Shown piece by piece: positions 1-8,764 of a DNA stretch of 64,000 nucleotides. The translations under genes were made by a program, and so were the position numbers. Source of the DNA: Ruminococcus sp. (GTDB lineage: Bacteria; Bacillota; Clostridia; Oscillospirales; Acutalibacteraceae); contig DPHV01000022.1 in NCBI GenBank assembly GCA_003521625.1, positions 355 through 64,354 of the forward strand. The letters are read 5' to 3'. The notes under the pieces are model-generated. The model searched no databases and was not told where the DNA came from. It was given only the letters and a program-made list of their open reading frames with translations. Position 1 is the stretch's first letter. Every line of letters begins with the position of its first letter.

Positions 1-32
1 AAAGATTGTCTGCTTTTTATTAGGTATTAGTA

Positions 33-617
33 TTAAAGCTCTTCTCGCACGCTTATTCCGTCACGCTTGATTATGTAGCATTTACTGCCTACTACCACGC
101 AGTTTGCAGGAACGTCCTTGACGACTACTGCGCCTGCACCGATAACAGCGTTATCTCCTATTGTGACATTGCCGAGTATTTTTGCTCCGGCACAAACTTT
201 TACATTGTTGCCGATTTTCGGTCTGCCCTTTGCGATATGACCGATGGTGACCTGTTGATTAATCCAGCAGTTGCTTCCGATAGACTCAACTGCGACAATT
301 GTTGCAAAGCCGTGCTGTATAAAAAGTCCGGGACCTACATTTTTGCTTACAAGATAAAGTGAGTCAAGCGGTCTGCAGAATATCCTCAGAAAATACTTTA
401 CATCTCCCACACGCAGGTAAAACACGTTTCTGAATTCCTTGAAAAAACACATCATAAATAAAAACAGATAAGTGTAACTGCGTTTGTTGCCGTTCGGACA
501 GAGAAATTTCCAGCTGTCAAGGTCGCCGCAAATTACTTTATGATTTTTACTGCATTTAAAAACAATAAGATGCGGTATCAGAAAAATTGACCTGAAAATA
601 AGAAAAAATTTTTTCAT
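33..617 (-). CDS. Serine O-acetyltransferase-like hexapeptide acetyltransferase
   Basis: 194 aa. The C-terminal half (about residues 97-185) is a left-handed beta-helix of hexapeptide repeats, with the CysE-like run IGSNCWINQQVTIGH and a downstream GNVTIGDNAVIGAGAVVVKD. The first 20 residues are hydrophobic. Family knowledge: such enzymes transfer acetyl from acetyl-CoA, and in capsule loci they usually O-acetylate a sugar rather than make O-acetylserine. It is the last gene of the polysaccharide operon inside the window, 28 bp after the FrhB-like gene. The start at 617 has a GAGGAG ribosome site. Acetylation of the polysaccharide is inferred from context. Confidence 0.85.
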   Translation of the reverse strand: MKKFFLIFRSIFLIPHLIVFKCSKNHKVICGDLDSWKFLCPNGNKRSYTYLFLFMMCFFKEFRNVFYLRVGDVKYFLRIFCRPLDSLYLVSKNVGPGLFIQHGFATIVAVESIGSNCWINQQVTIGHIAKGRPKIGNNVKVCAGAKILGNVTIGDNAVIGAGAVVVKDVPANCVVVGSKCYIIKRDGISVREEL

Positions 618-645
618 TACTTGCTCCTCACAATATGTATAAATA

Positions 646-1788
646 TTAAACTTTTTTTACAATGCTTTTGTATTTCGCATTAATTCTTTTTTTAATTCTC
701 TTGATTACTATTTTTTTATAGTATTTCTTAAGAGTTTTTTCAAATCCTTTTTTGCTGTAATAAATCCAGAAAGCCTCTCTGCTTTTCGGCTTAGCGGTTG
801 GTCTTGAAAGATTTGGATTTGGCTCAATACTTTTATTAATATCACATTCTACAAAATCAATTTCATTATTTATACTGTTAAAAAGCTCGCACCCCTTGTC
901 GGAATTAATAAGCAAAAGGGAAACTCCCTTGTTATCGCTGAAATTCGGTACAATCCTGTCAATTCCCCAAAAATCAGCAAGAGTGAAATCGGCAGGTCTG
1001 TCAAGGTTTGTATATTTGCAGTTGTAGCAGGAAGGACGCTCAATATCATTTTCGTAAAAAAGATATGTATATTCTCTGAGTATATGCTTGTTGTTGTCAA
1101 TCCATATTGCTTCCTGATGAGCTTTCCAACCGAGCGTTTTATCACGAAAATCAGCGTTAGTAACCTTGCCTTTGTATTTCTTCTCGCAATGGCTGAGATA
1201 TTCTTTCCATATTCTGGGGCTTGGAACGCCGTGACAAGCAATGTCGCAGGTATAAAGCTTTGATGTGTCTGTATTTTTAAGATAATTTTTTAGTCCGGCT
1301 ACCTGACAGGCTGTACCCGAAAACAGAACATACATACCGTTTTTAAGGTCGTTTTTGACAGAAGCAAAGGTATCTTTTACATCACTCTGAACATATTTTG
1401 AGCCTTTAAGCCTGTCTCGCTCGGATTTATTAGTAGTTCTTATGTGACAAACGGAAAAATCATCATCAAAAGCTGCACCGTAAACCGTACCATTTTTTTC
1501 AAGAATATAGTCGGAGATTGCAATAAAAACACCGCCGCTCCTGCTTGTCATTCTTGTATCAAAATCCTTATGCTTTACAGCATAGGCTTTTTGCGATTTA
1601 TTCTTTTCGTAATCGTTTTGAAAAGCACAAACATTTTTACAAGCGCCGCATTCAACGCAGAGTGAACTGTCAATTACGGGATACAAAAAGCCTTCGTTGT
1701 CAGGCTTCATTTTAACAGCGTTTTTCGGGCATATCTGCTCGCAGGCACTGCAGCCGCAGCAATTATTTTTTGACTCAAAGATTTTCAT
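646..1788 (-). CDS. FrhB/FdhB-family iron-sulfur protein (Coenzyme F420 hydrogenase beta subunit-like)
   Basis: 380 aa. Two 4Fe-4S ferredoxin motifs lie at the N-terminus (Cys10/11-13-16-20 followed by Pro, and Cys44-47-50-54). A domain of the FrhB/FdhB C-terminal type follows, with SGTACQVAGL near residue 155 and a CYNCKYTN cysteine cluster near 255. In methanogens this family reduces coenzyme F420. Clostridia are not expected to make F420, so the substrate here is unknown. It is transcribed 9 bp downstream of a pyruvyl-transferase-family gene. That pairing recurs at 9.9-11.1 kb and suggests a redox step linked to the polysaccharide. The family call is firm; the function is open. Confidence 0.85.
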   Translation of the reverse strand: MKIFESKNNCCGCSACEQICPKNAVKMKPDNEGFLYPVIDSSLCVECGACKNVCAFQNDYEKNKSQKAYAVKHKDFDTRMTSRSGGVFIAISDYILEKNGTVYGAAFDDDFSVCHIRTTNKSERDRLKGSKYVQSDVKDTFASVKNDLKNGMYVLFSGTACQVAGLKNYLKNTDTSKLYTCDIACHGVPSPRIWKEYLSHCEKKYKGKVTNADFRDKTLGWKAHQEAIWIDNNKHILREYTYLFYENDIERPSCYNCKYTNLDRPADFTLADFWGIDRIVPNFSDNKGVSLLLINSDKGCELFNSINNEIDFVECDINKSIEPNPNLSRPTAKPKSREAFWIYYSKKGFEKTLKKYYKKIVIKRIKKRINAKYKSIVKKV

Positions 1789-1797
1789 AACTTTCCT

Positions 1798-2877
1798 CTA
1801 TTCCGTAATTTGTTTAAGATATTCATAGGCTTTATTGCGCTCAATGTTTAAAATTTCTTCCGCCTTATCCCATAAAATTTCGGTTTCCTCTGCTTTTCCG
1901 TCCTTGATTTCTCTGTTAATTCTCAATTTTGTAAGCAGATTGCAGGCACGGTCATTGAAGCCCTTTGCCGTTTCAAACTCGACAAAAAGGTTCTTGTGGA
2001 AAATTACGGAAAACGCTGTTCCGTGAAATGAATTGGTAACCGTGTAAGCCGCATTTAAAAAGTAGCCGAGAAATTCCTCAACAGACGGGGCTGAAACATA
2101 TGTAAAGCCTGCTCTCTTTTTTTGCGGATTGTCGGTGAGATAAATTACAGGAATATTCTTTTCCTGCGAAAGTTTTTCTGCAAAATCAAGCAAAGATTTT
2201 ACAGGTTTTACATTAAAAACAAGTATATATGGCGTTTTAACCTTTGCAACGGCAATTTTTTTCCATTCTTCGCTCGGCAGTAAAAACGTCGGGTCAAGGT
2301 GACAAAATGCGTCCTTGCCCGTAACCTTTTTAACAATTTCAACTGCGCTTTGCTCACGTACAGAAAACGCCTGAAATCCGTTCATAAGTGATTTCAAAAC
2401 AGGTATTTTTTCATCGATGATGTCGGCAACGCCAAAGCTTGCGGCATAGCTGTACTTCTGAAAGTCATCTGCAAAGTCAAGAAAATAGGCAGAATCGGGA
2501 TTAACGCCTTTTCGTCCCGGTCCCCATACCTGATCACTGCCGGTAATAAAAATATCGTATTCATTTTTGCAATTTTTAATTTCGCTGTCCGTATATGACT
2601 TTTTGCTGATTTTCAGATAATTATTGTAAAAGCTTGAAAAGCTTTTAATGCGTTTTGACCTTTTGCGAAACATAATAATGGATTTTGCAAGCGACTTAAT
2701 CGGGTCGCTTTTGCTGAATTGAAACGGTTTATAGCCTTTATCGATATTTTCACAGATATAGTCAATAATTTCACAGTCATTTCCCAACGACTGCACTGTT
2801 TTTTGGAGTGCGTAGCTCTGAAGAACAGCGCCGTAATTTTTTGCTCGGTGAAATGTAATTATACCAACTTTTTTCAT
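1798..2877 (-). CDS. Polysaccharide pyruvyl transferase family protein (copy 1)
   Basis: 359 aa. It begins KKVGIITFHRAKNYGAVLQS and carries GSDQVWGPG near residue 112 and NSFHGTAFSVIF near 290, the hallmark motifs of the PF04230 pyruvyl transferase family (CsaB/WcaK-like GT-B fold). Known members transfer pyruvate from phosphoenolpyruvate to make ketal-pyruvylated sugars, although many capsule-locus members are untested. It lies between a GT2 gene (13 bp upstream) and the FrhB-like gene (9 bp downstream). It is one of three such genes in the operon, and close similarity to the copy at 5358-6446 suggests internal duplication. Confidence 0.88.
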   Translation of the reverse strand: MKKVGIITFHRAKNYGAVLQSYALQKTVQSLGNDCEIIDYICENIDKGYKPFQFSKSDPIKSLAKSIIMFRKRSKRIKSFSSFYNNYLKISKKSYTDSEIKNCKNEYDIFITGSDQVWGPGRKGVNPDSAYFLDFADDFQKYSYAASFGVADIIDEKIPVLKSLMNGFQAFSVREQSAVEIVKKVTGKDAFCHLDPTFLLPSEEWKKIAVAKVKTPYILVFNVKPVKSLLDFAEKLSQEKNIPVIYLTDNPQKKRAGFTYVSAPSVEEFLGYFLNAAYTVTNSFHGTAFSVIFHKNLFVEFETAKGFNDRACNLLTKLRINREIKDGKAEETEILWDKAEEILNIERNKAYEYLKQITE

Positions 2878-2889
2878 AATGATAACCCC

Positions 2890-3792
2890 TTATGAGCGTT
2901 TGTAAAGAAAAATTCCCACAGGACTGAATAATGTAACAAGAAATCTTCTGAATCCGGACTTAACCATTTTTCTGATTTCTTTAGGAGTGTAATTGTTTGC
3001 CATACCGTCTCTGGTTATTGCCACAATGTGCTCGAGATAGCGTTTGCGGTTGTATTTGCGGTAATCCCAGCAGTTGTTTACGTAATGAAGGTGCATAGGA
3101 AATTTTTCCTTTGTCGCCTTTTTTCTGTCAACATTAGTAACAGCGTTTTCCTGGTCGTTAATATAATATCTTAGTGCCTTGTTGATATATCGTGATTTAT
3201 ACTTTCTGCCGACAGAGCTCCAGATAATATTTTCGGGATAATAATGATATCCCTCAACTACAGGAAACGGAAATTCACGCATAACGTCAGTACGAATCAT
3301 TCCCCACAATTCTCCGGTTATTTTATATTTGAATTTCAAATCGAGGTCACAACTGTCGATATAAGGAATGTTCATCGGAGTGCCGTTAATAACCCCGTTT
3401 TTGTCACAGGTACGGCAGGAAATGCCGTAATAGCCCGACTGATTTTCAGCAGGGATTTTGTTCCATTCATCTAAAAAAACTTCCAGTGCGTCATCGGTAC
3501 AGGCGTCGTCGGAGTCAAGAGTAATAAAGAAATTTCCTCTGCAAATTCTGACCGCATTGTTGGTTGCGACGTGTTTGCCCTGATTTTCCTGAAAAACATA
3601 GATTATGTCAAAAAAAGGATTTTCTTTTTTAAAGCCTTCAACAACCTCTTTTGTGTTGTCACTGCTTCCGTCGTCAATAATAATCCACTCAAAATTTCTG
3701 TAGGTTTGTTTTTTCAGACATTCATATGCTCTGGGAAGCGTAGCGGCACGGTTGTAGGACGGTGTAAACACAGTAATCTCAATGTTATCCAT
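2890..3792 (-). CDS. Glycosyltransferase family 2
   Basis: 300 aa. A GT-A fold is shown by ITVFTPSYNRAATLPRAYEC at residues 5-24, the nucleotide-binding WIIIDDGSSDNT near 36-47 and the DxD-type LDSDD near 93. It probably adds one sugar from a nucleotide donor to the lipid-linked repeat unit at the inner membrane face. No membrane helix is convincing except a short hydrophobic stretch near the C-terminus. The flippase gene ends only 3 bp upstream of its start, so translational coupling is likely. Donor and acceptor sugars cannot be read from sequence. Confidence 0.9.
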   Translation of the reverse strand: MDNIEITVFTPSYNRAATLPRAYECLKKQTYRNFEWIIIDDGSSDNTKEVVEGFKKENPFFDIIYVFQENQGKHVATNNAVRICRGNFFITLDSDDACTDDALEVFLDEWNKIPAENQSGYYGISCRTCDKNGVINGTPMNIPYIDSCDLDLKFKYKITGELWGMIRTDVMREFPFPVVEGYHYYPENIIWSSVGRKYKSRYINKALRYYINDQENAVTNVDRKKATKEKFPMHLHYVNNCWDYRKYNRKRYLEHIVAITRDGMANNYTPKEIRKMVKSGFRRFLVTLFSPVGIFLYKRS

Positions 3793-3795
3793 TAT

Positions 3796-5337
3796 TTATC
3801 TTCTCCTAAGCTTTTTGGTAACTTTATTTTTTAGCCTGATAAGCTCTTCTTTTCTGAACAGAAGCGGAAGAGAAAGCATATATCCGATTATGCCGACGCA
3901 AAGACATACCGCAATAAATGAAATCCAGCTGTTGACAGTAAAAATGTTACTTGCAATTATGAAAACTATAAGCATAACAGCAAAGGTAATCCAGCCCCTG
4001 ATAATAGCGGGATAAAAGGTTGTTTTTTTGCGTCCGAGTATGTGAGCGGCGTATATAGGATTGAAAAATAAATAGCGCAGTCCCATAAGAATCGAGCTTG
4101 TACCGGCAATGAAATACACACCCAAATCTGTTGTATTTACAGCAATCAGCACAATTATCAGACTTGCAATTCCGATTCCGAGATTGACGAATACAGGCAG
4201 TCTGAGCTTGTTGCATACAGTGTTGAGCATCATAAGCGACTGCGTCTGGCTTGCGCATAAGAAGGTAATGCAGGTGAGCACGGACATAATCTGTATCAGT
4301 TGTATTTCCTCGGGACTCTTTGTAGGCTGCCAGAGTGTGTAAAAATGGCTGCCGAATGCAATAAAGCCTGCAAAGGGTACAATGAGGATAAAGCTCATAA
4401 TTTTTGTGGTGAACTTTGCCTCCTCAACAAGCTCGTTGATTTTTTGCTTGGCATATAAAATTGTGAAATGCGGTGTAAAAACGCTGCCTAAAATAACGGT
4501 TAAGTTGCCTATGCTGTTAGGAACTGTCTTTGCAATTGACAAAAGTCCCATAAGCCCTGTGCCTAATGTTAAATTGCATATCAGAAGGTCAAAGCCGGTC
4601 ATAAGCACCTGACAAAGCTGTGAAAATGAGAGCCAGATTCCCGAAGCCAGAAGTGTTTTTACAATCTTAATATCAAATTTACGAATATCAATCCTTACCT
4701 CGGGAAGGATTTTCTTTTTTACGGTTATATTTGCAAGGAGCAGAAACAGTCCGCTGCCGAGAGTGGCAAGTGAAACATAATAAAGCTGTGCGGGAAACAG
4801 AGCAAATAAAATGACAACAAGCGCAGCCTTAAGCAGGTTAGAGATTATGTCACGAACCGAGTTGATGTCAAGTCGGTTTTTGACAAATGCGGCTGTTGTA
4901 AAAATCGCCGTTACAGTGCTGACAACGAATGTAAGGAATGTAATGCCGAAGGTTATTTTTACGGTTGTAATAAGCTCATCGGGAATATTAAGAAATATAT
5001 CAAGGCAACCCGTAAGAACGGCAGTGACAATCAGTAATACAGCCGCTAAAAACAAGTCGGCAACAAGCACCGAGCTGAATATTCTTGAGGCTTTGTCAAT
5101 ATCTCCCTTATGATATGCAATTGAGATAAATCTGCCCGAAATTGAATTCAGCGCCAAGGTAATTATTGATCCGTACTGAACAAAGTTGTTAGCCAGTCCG
5201 ATAAAGCCGTATGCGTCCGAGCCTAATTCCTTTACAAGATACGGAGTAAGAAAAAAGTTTATTCCGATTGTTACCGCAAACGAAACGATGCTTGCGATAA
5301 TATTAATTGACATTTGCTTGCCTGAGGATTTAGACAT
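3796..5337 (-). CDS. Polysaccharide flippase (Wzx-like, MOP superfamily)
   Basis: 513 aa with about 12-14 hydrophobic helices spread along the whole length. The N-terminus has the polysaccharide-transporter pattern (NIIASIVSFAVTIGINFFLT, then LGSDAYGFIGLANNFVQY). Family role: it moves undecaprenyl-linked repeat units across the membrane for polymerisation outside. The context fits, with initiating transferase, glycosyltransferases and a polymerase-like gene in the same operon. The C-terminus is rich in Lys and Arg, as expected for a cytoplasmic tail. It is the only flippase candidate in the operon. The MATE protein at 60 kb is separate and of the drug-export type. Confidence 0.9.
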   Translation of the reverse strand: MSKSSGKQMSINIIASIVSFAVTIGINFFLTPYLVKELGSDAYGFIGLANNFVQYGSIITLALNSISGRFISIAYHKGDIDKASRIFSSVLVADLFLAAVLLIVTAVLTGCLDIFLNIPDELITTVKITFGITFLTFVVSTVTAIFTTAAFVKNRLDINSVRDIISNLLKAALVVILFALFPAQLYYVSLATLGSGLFLLLANITVKKKILPEVRIDIRKFDIKIVKTLLASGIWLSFSQLCQVLMTGFDLLICNLTLGTGLMGLLSIAKTVPNSIGNLTVILGSVFTPHFTILYAKQKINELVEEAKFTTKIMSFILIVPFAGFIAFGSHFYTLWQPTKSPEEIQLIQIMSVLTCITFLCASQTQSLMMLNTVCNKLRLPVFVNLGIGIASLIIVLIAVNTTDLGVYFIAGTSSILMGLRYLFFNPIYAAHILGRKKTTFYPAIIRGWITFAVMLIVFIIASNIFTVNSWISFIAVCLCVGIIGYMLSLPLLFRKEELIRLKNKVTKKLRRR

Positions 5338-5357
5338 TTTAATTATGCACTTCCTTT

Positions 5358-6443
5358 TCAGAGTTTCGCTTTTATCTTTTCTATATATTCTCTTGATTTT
5401 TCACGCTGTTCAGCAAGCTTTTTTTCAATGTATTCCCAGTCAACAGGCTCGTCGGGATTGGGATAAAAGTCTTTTGTAATCTCGTGATTTTTGATGCCTA
5501 AGCTGTTCATAAGCTCTTCCGAACGGATATTTCTTCCGCCCTGATTCTCAAATTCAACAGCAAATTTTTTCTTGTAAATAATTGAAAAAGCAGTTCCGTG
5601 AAACGAATTTGTACAAACGTATTCTGCATTTTTTATAAGTCCGACAAATTCGTTTGCAGTAACGGGGTCAAGGTAGGTGACTCCTTTGACCTTGTGGATT
5701 CTCTCTTTTTGAAGATAATATATTTTCAGCCCTGTCTTTTTGCTGAGCTGCTTTGCATAGTCAATAAGGTGAATGGATTTTTTTACGTTAAATAAAAATA
5801 TGTACGGCTCGTTTATAACGGGCTTGCTTATTTTATCCCACTGCTGTTCGGTGAGCAAAAGCGTGGGGTCAATATTTACCTCTGCTTCCCTGCCCACAAG
5901 CTCTCTGATAATATCAGCGGCGCTGTCTTCCCTGACGGAAAACGCCTGATAGTCGGACAAAAGACGTTTGTAGTCATCTTTTTTGTCGGCAGGAAGCTCT
6001 TTGACCGCAATGCTTGCGGCATAGGAATATTTCTGTTCGGGCTTTGCAAAATCAAGAAAATAAACAGTGTCAAAACCGACGCAGGTAGGATTCCACACCT
6101 GATCGCTTCCGGCAATAAAGGCAGAGTATTCCTCCGACGCTTCTTTTATATTGTCAGCGGTAAATGGGCGGCTCAGCTTCATATATTTATTGCGGAATTC
6201 AACAGATTTTCTTCTGTCAATGCCTGTCTGACGCATCGTAATCAAAGAACGGACAAACGACTTTAACTTATGCTTATTACCGACTCTTATAGGGCGGATA
6301 AGCCTTGTGTACATAAAATGACAGGTGTAGTCAATAATGTCGTTTTCAATGCCGTTGTATTCTAAAAAATTTTGCAGTGCATAAGCCTGTAGCTTTGCGC
6401 CATAGCTTAATGCCTGATGAAAAGTAACAATGCCTACCTTTTT
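5358..6443 (-). CDS. Polysaccharide pyruvyl transferase family protein (copy 2)
   Basis: The open frame runs to 6446, where the ATG overlaps the upstream gene's stop by 4 bp (ATGA); the reading frame from 6446 gives 362 aa. It has KKVGIVTFHQALSYGAKLQA at the N-terminus, GSDQVWNPT near residue 113 and TNSFHGTAFSIIYK near 287, as in copy 1. It probably acts on the capsule repeat unit or a precursor, by pyruvylation if the family role holds. Unlike copies 1 and 3 it has no adjacent FrhB-like gene. It sits between the polymerase-like gene and the flippase. Confidence 0.86.
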   Translation of the reverse strand, partial: KKVGIVTFHQALSYGAKLQAYALQNFLEYNGIENDIIDYTCHFMYTRLIRPIRVGNKHKLKSFVRSLITMRQTGIDRRKSVEFRNKYMKLSRPFTADNIKEASEEYSAFIAGSDQVWNPTCVGFDTVYFLDFAKPEQKYSYAASIAVKELPADKKDDYKRLLSDYQAFSVREDSAADIIRELVGREAEVNIDPTLLLTEQQWDKISKPVINEPYIFLFNVKKSIHLIDYAKQLSKKTGLKIYYLQKERIHKVKGVTYLDPVTANEFVGLIKNAEYVCTNSFHGTAFSIIYKKKFAVEFENQGGRNIRSEELMNSLGIKNHEITKDFYPNPDEPVDWEYIEKKLAEQREKSREYIEKIKAKL

Positions 6444-7765
6444 CATATTTTGTGTTTCTCCGTATTAAAAATTTTTCTGTTTGCATCAATATTGCTTTCG
6501 GCAGTTTTGTTCAGATACAAAACCATACCGATTGAAAATATCCATACAAACAAAATCTGCCGTGAATATAGCGGATTGCCGGTTAAGGAATATATAATCA
6601 TCATAATCTGAATATAAAGCGAGAAGAAAGACATATATCTTCCGTCACGGTCATTACGGAATTTCCTGATTGAATTGACAGTATAAACAAATGCGGCAAT
6701 AACAAATAACAGGAAAATCGCACTTCCGACAGCTCCCATTTCGGACATTACCTGCAAATAGCAGTTGTGACCGTTAGCGAACCACTTATTGTCGGCTACT
6801 CTCAGACCGTGTTCAAAGGCGTATTGGTTATACGAACCCATTCCTGCACCGAATATCGGAAATTCAGCTATCATCATAGTCATATATACCCACAGAGAAT
6901 CTCTGTTGCCCAGAGATTCGATATTTTCCTTATCTAAAAAACGTTCAAAAATATTTGCCGCCTTTGGAATAAACATCATAATTACAAACAACACACAAAC
7001 AGCAATAATTATAACACTTATTGTTTTAAATGTTTTGCCTCTTAAATCTGACAGCAACATAAAAACTGCAAATGCTGCAATTGCAATTATGAAAAGAGTT
7101 CGTTTTCCGGTCAGCATAAGTGCGACAAGAAAAACCAGAAGCATAAATAAGTCTTTTTTTTCAAGCTTTCCGTCAGAAAAATATTTTGCTAACAAAATTG
7201 CCGTTCCGACATTCATTATGTATGCCGCTTCTGCTTTTTCTCTTGCAAATCCCGAATATGATCCGACAGCAAGCTCGTTGCTTATAAATCTTGTTATTTC
7301 GCCGGAGTGCGTCGGGTTTACTATGAACCAAAAGTAATTTAACATACAATTCGGAATAACGGCGCTTACAATAATTGAAAAAGCTACTACAGTACATACA
7401 ACATAAAAAATTGTCAGAATTTTCAGAAAGTAAGCACGGGGCATATCAATAAACAACAGGGTAAAGGCGCAGGCGTAAAGAATAAAAAGCCGTATTGTTG
7501 ACTGCGGGTCATAAGAGTAAATAATTGATATTCCTATATAGGCTAAAAGAATGAAAAAAACAGATGATATGAAGTTGAATTTTATCTTGATGTCGGAAAA
7601 AACAAAAACCAATACAAAAAATATAGCTACAGCATAAATCAGCGGTTGTCTCATATTATAGGGAAGCGGGCTGGCACCGGTAACGCAAATTATCGGCAAT
7701 GCAACTACAAGGAATATCTGCCATATGTTTTTTAAGGTTAAATCTTTTAAATTAAATTTTTTCAC
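6443..7765 (-). CDS. O-antigen ligase/polymerase-like membrane protein (Wzy candidate)
   Basis: 440 aa with roughly 10-12 membrane helices. A periplasmic-type loop near residues 310-345 holds GAGMGSYNQYAFEHGLRVAD and NGHNCYLQVMSEMG, the His-containing region typical of the Wzy_C / O-antigen ligase family. Likely role: polymerising flipped repeat units on the outer face of the membrane. The sequence alone does not separate polymerase from ligase. Being the only such gene, sitting with a Wzx-like flippase and a Wzz/BY-kinase pair, favours polymerase. The stop overlaps the next start by 4 bp. Confidence 0.82.
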   Translation of the reverse strand: MKKFNLKDLTLKNIWQIFLVVALPIICVTGASPLPYNMRQPLIYAVAIFFVLVFVFSDIKIKFNFISSVFFILLAYIGISIIYSYDPQSTIRLFILYACAFTLLFIDMPRAYFLKILTIFYVVCTVVAFSIIVSAVIPNCMLNYFWFIVNPTHSGEITRFISNELAVGSYSGFAREKAEAAYIMNVGTAILLAKYFSDGKLEKKDLFMLLVFLVALMLTGKRTLFIIAIAAFAVFMLLSDLRGKTFKTISVIIIAVCVLFVIMMFIPKAANIFERFLDKENIESLGNRDSLWVYMTMMIAEFPIFGAGMGSYNQYAFEHGLRVADNKWFANGHNCYLQVMSEMGAVGSAIFLLFVIAAFVYTVNSIRKFRNDRDGRYMSFFSLYIQIMMIIYSLTGNPLYSRQILFVWIFSIGMVLYLNKTAESNIDANRKIFNTEKHKI

Positions 7766-7780
7766 AAAATATCACCGTAA

Positions 7781-8752
7781 TTAGTATTTATCAAAATATT
7801 TTATCATAAAAAAGAAAAGCGGTTTACTTGTTCTGAGCGTAAAAAAGCGGATAAGGTCTTTTTTTGAAAGATATTTTTTTGCGATTTTCTTGTCAAAGCT
7901 TTTCACGTAATTAACTAATTCATCTGCTTTGCTTCTGAATTTGTCAAGACCGTTGCGCATATACATCAGCTTATAAATACGCAGTACGGTTATAAGCTTG
8001 TTGCAGTCAGCGTTTTCCGAAAGTGCTGGATGAGTTTCTTTCGTTATTTCAGATATTTTATCGGCGAGGTAAACACAGTCAAAATATTTTTCGGAAAATT
8101 CAGTGATTGAAGACGAGCCTGCCCGACGGTAGTAGGTATATTTCGGCTCGCTTTTTATACTGAATTTTTCAGCATTAAGAGCCGCCGAAAAGCAGTAGAA
8201 TTTATCCTCGTTTGTTTTGCGGTTTTCAGGAAACCTGACGTCACTGCAAATATCGGCACGGAACAGCTTGGTGTAGGTCGCCATATTAACGCTTCCCTTC
8301 AGGAAGTCGGCAAGAAAGCTTTCTTTGTCATTCCAGATTTTATGCTCTCCTGTAGTGGTGTCACGAACCTCTCCGTTTTCAAAGACAATTCTTACGTCGC
8401 ACATTGCAATGTCGGCGTTGTCGCTTACCGCAATGTTATAGAGAAATTCAAACATATCCTCATCTGCGGTATCGTCTCCGTCACAAAAGCCGATATAGTC
8501 ACCGTCGGCTATCTGTATTCCGGCATTTCTTGCGGAAGAAACACCCTTGTTTGGCTGATGAATAACCTTTATTCTGCTGTCCTTTTTTGCTAAACTGTCA
8601 CATATCTGAGGACTGTTGTCTGTTGAACCGTCGTCAATTAGTATAATTTCAATATTTTTATATGTTTGATTAATAAGACTTTCAATGGATTTCTCAAGAT
8701 ATTTTTCAATATTATATACAGGAACGATTATTGAGATTTTTGCATCGTTCAT
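7781..8752 (-). CDS. Glycosyltransferase family 2
   Basis: 323 aa. The N-terminal GT-A domain begins ISIIVPVYNIEKYLEKSIES, followed by NIEIILIDDGSTDNSPQICD and the DxD motif FCDGDDT near residue 92. The family transfers a sugar to the growing lipid-linked oligosaccharide. It has the CpsI/EpsJ-like layout, in which a variable C-terminal part (about 130-323) follows the catalytic domain. It is separated from the polymerase-like gene by 15 bp and from the upstream FrhB-like gene by 12 bp, so it is co-transcribed. Sugar specificity is unknown. Confidence 0.9.
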   Translation of the reverse strand: MNDAKISIIVPVYNIEKYLEKSIESLINQTYKNIEIILIDDGSTDNSPQICDSLAKKDSRIKVIHQPNKGVSSARNAGIQIADGDYIGFCDGDDTADEDMFEFLYNIAVSDNADIAMCDVRIVFENGEVRDTTTGEHKIWNDKESFLADFLKGSVNMATYTKLFRADICSDVRFPENRKTNEDKFYCFSAALNAEKFSIKSEPKYTYYRRAGSSSITEFSEKYFDCVYLADKISEITKETHPALSENADCNKLITVLRIYKLMYMRNGLDKFRSKADELVNYVKSFDKKIAKKYLSKKDLIRFFTLRTSKPLFFFMIKYFDKY

Positions 8753-8764
8753 ATGTAATCCTCC

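Noticed and set aside
6789..7337. 182-codon plus-strand frame opposite the polymerase-like gene
   Set aside because: It is the antisense shadow of a clear membrane protein gene, has no ribosome site and reads as low-complexity Ile/Thr/Ala sequence.
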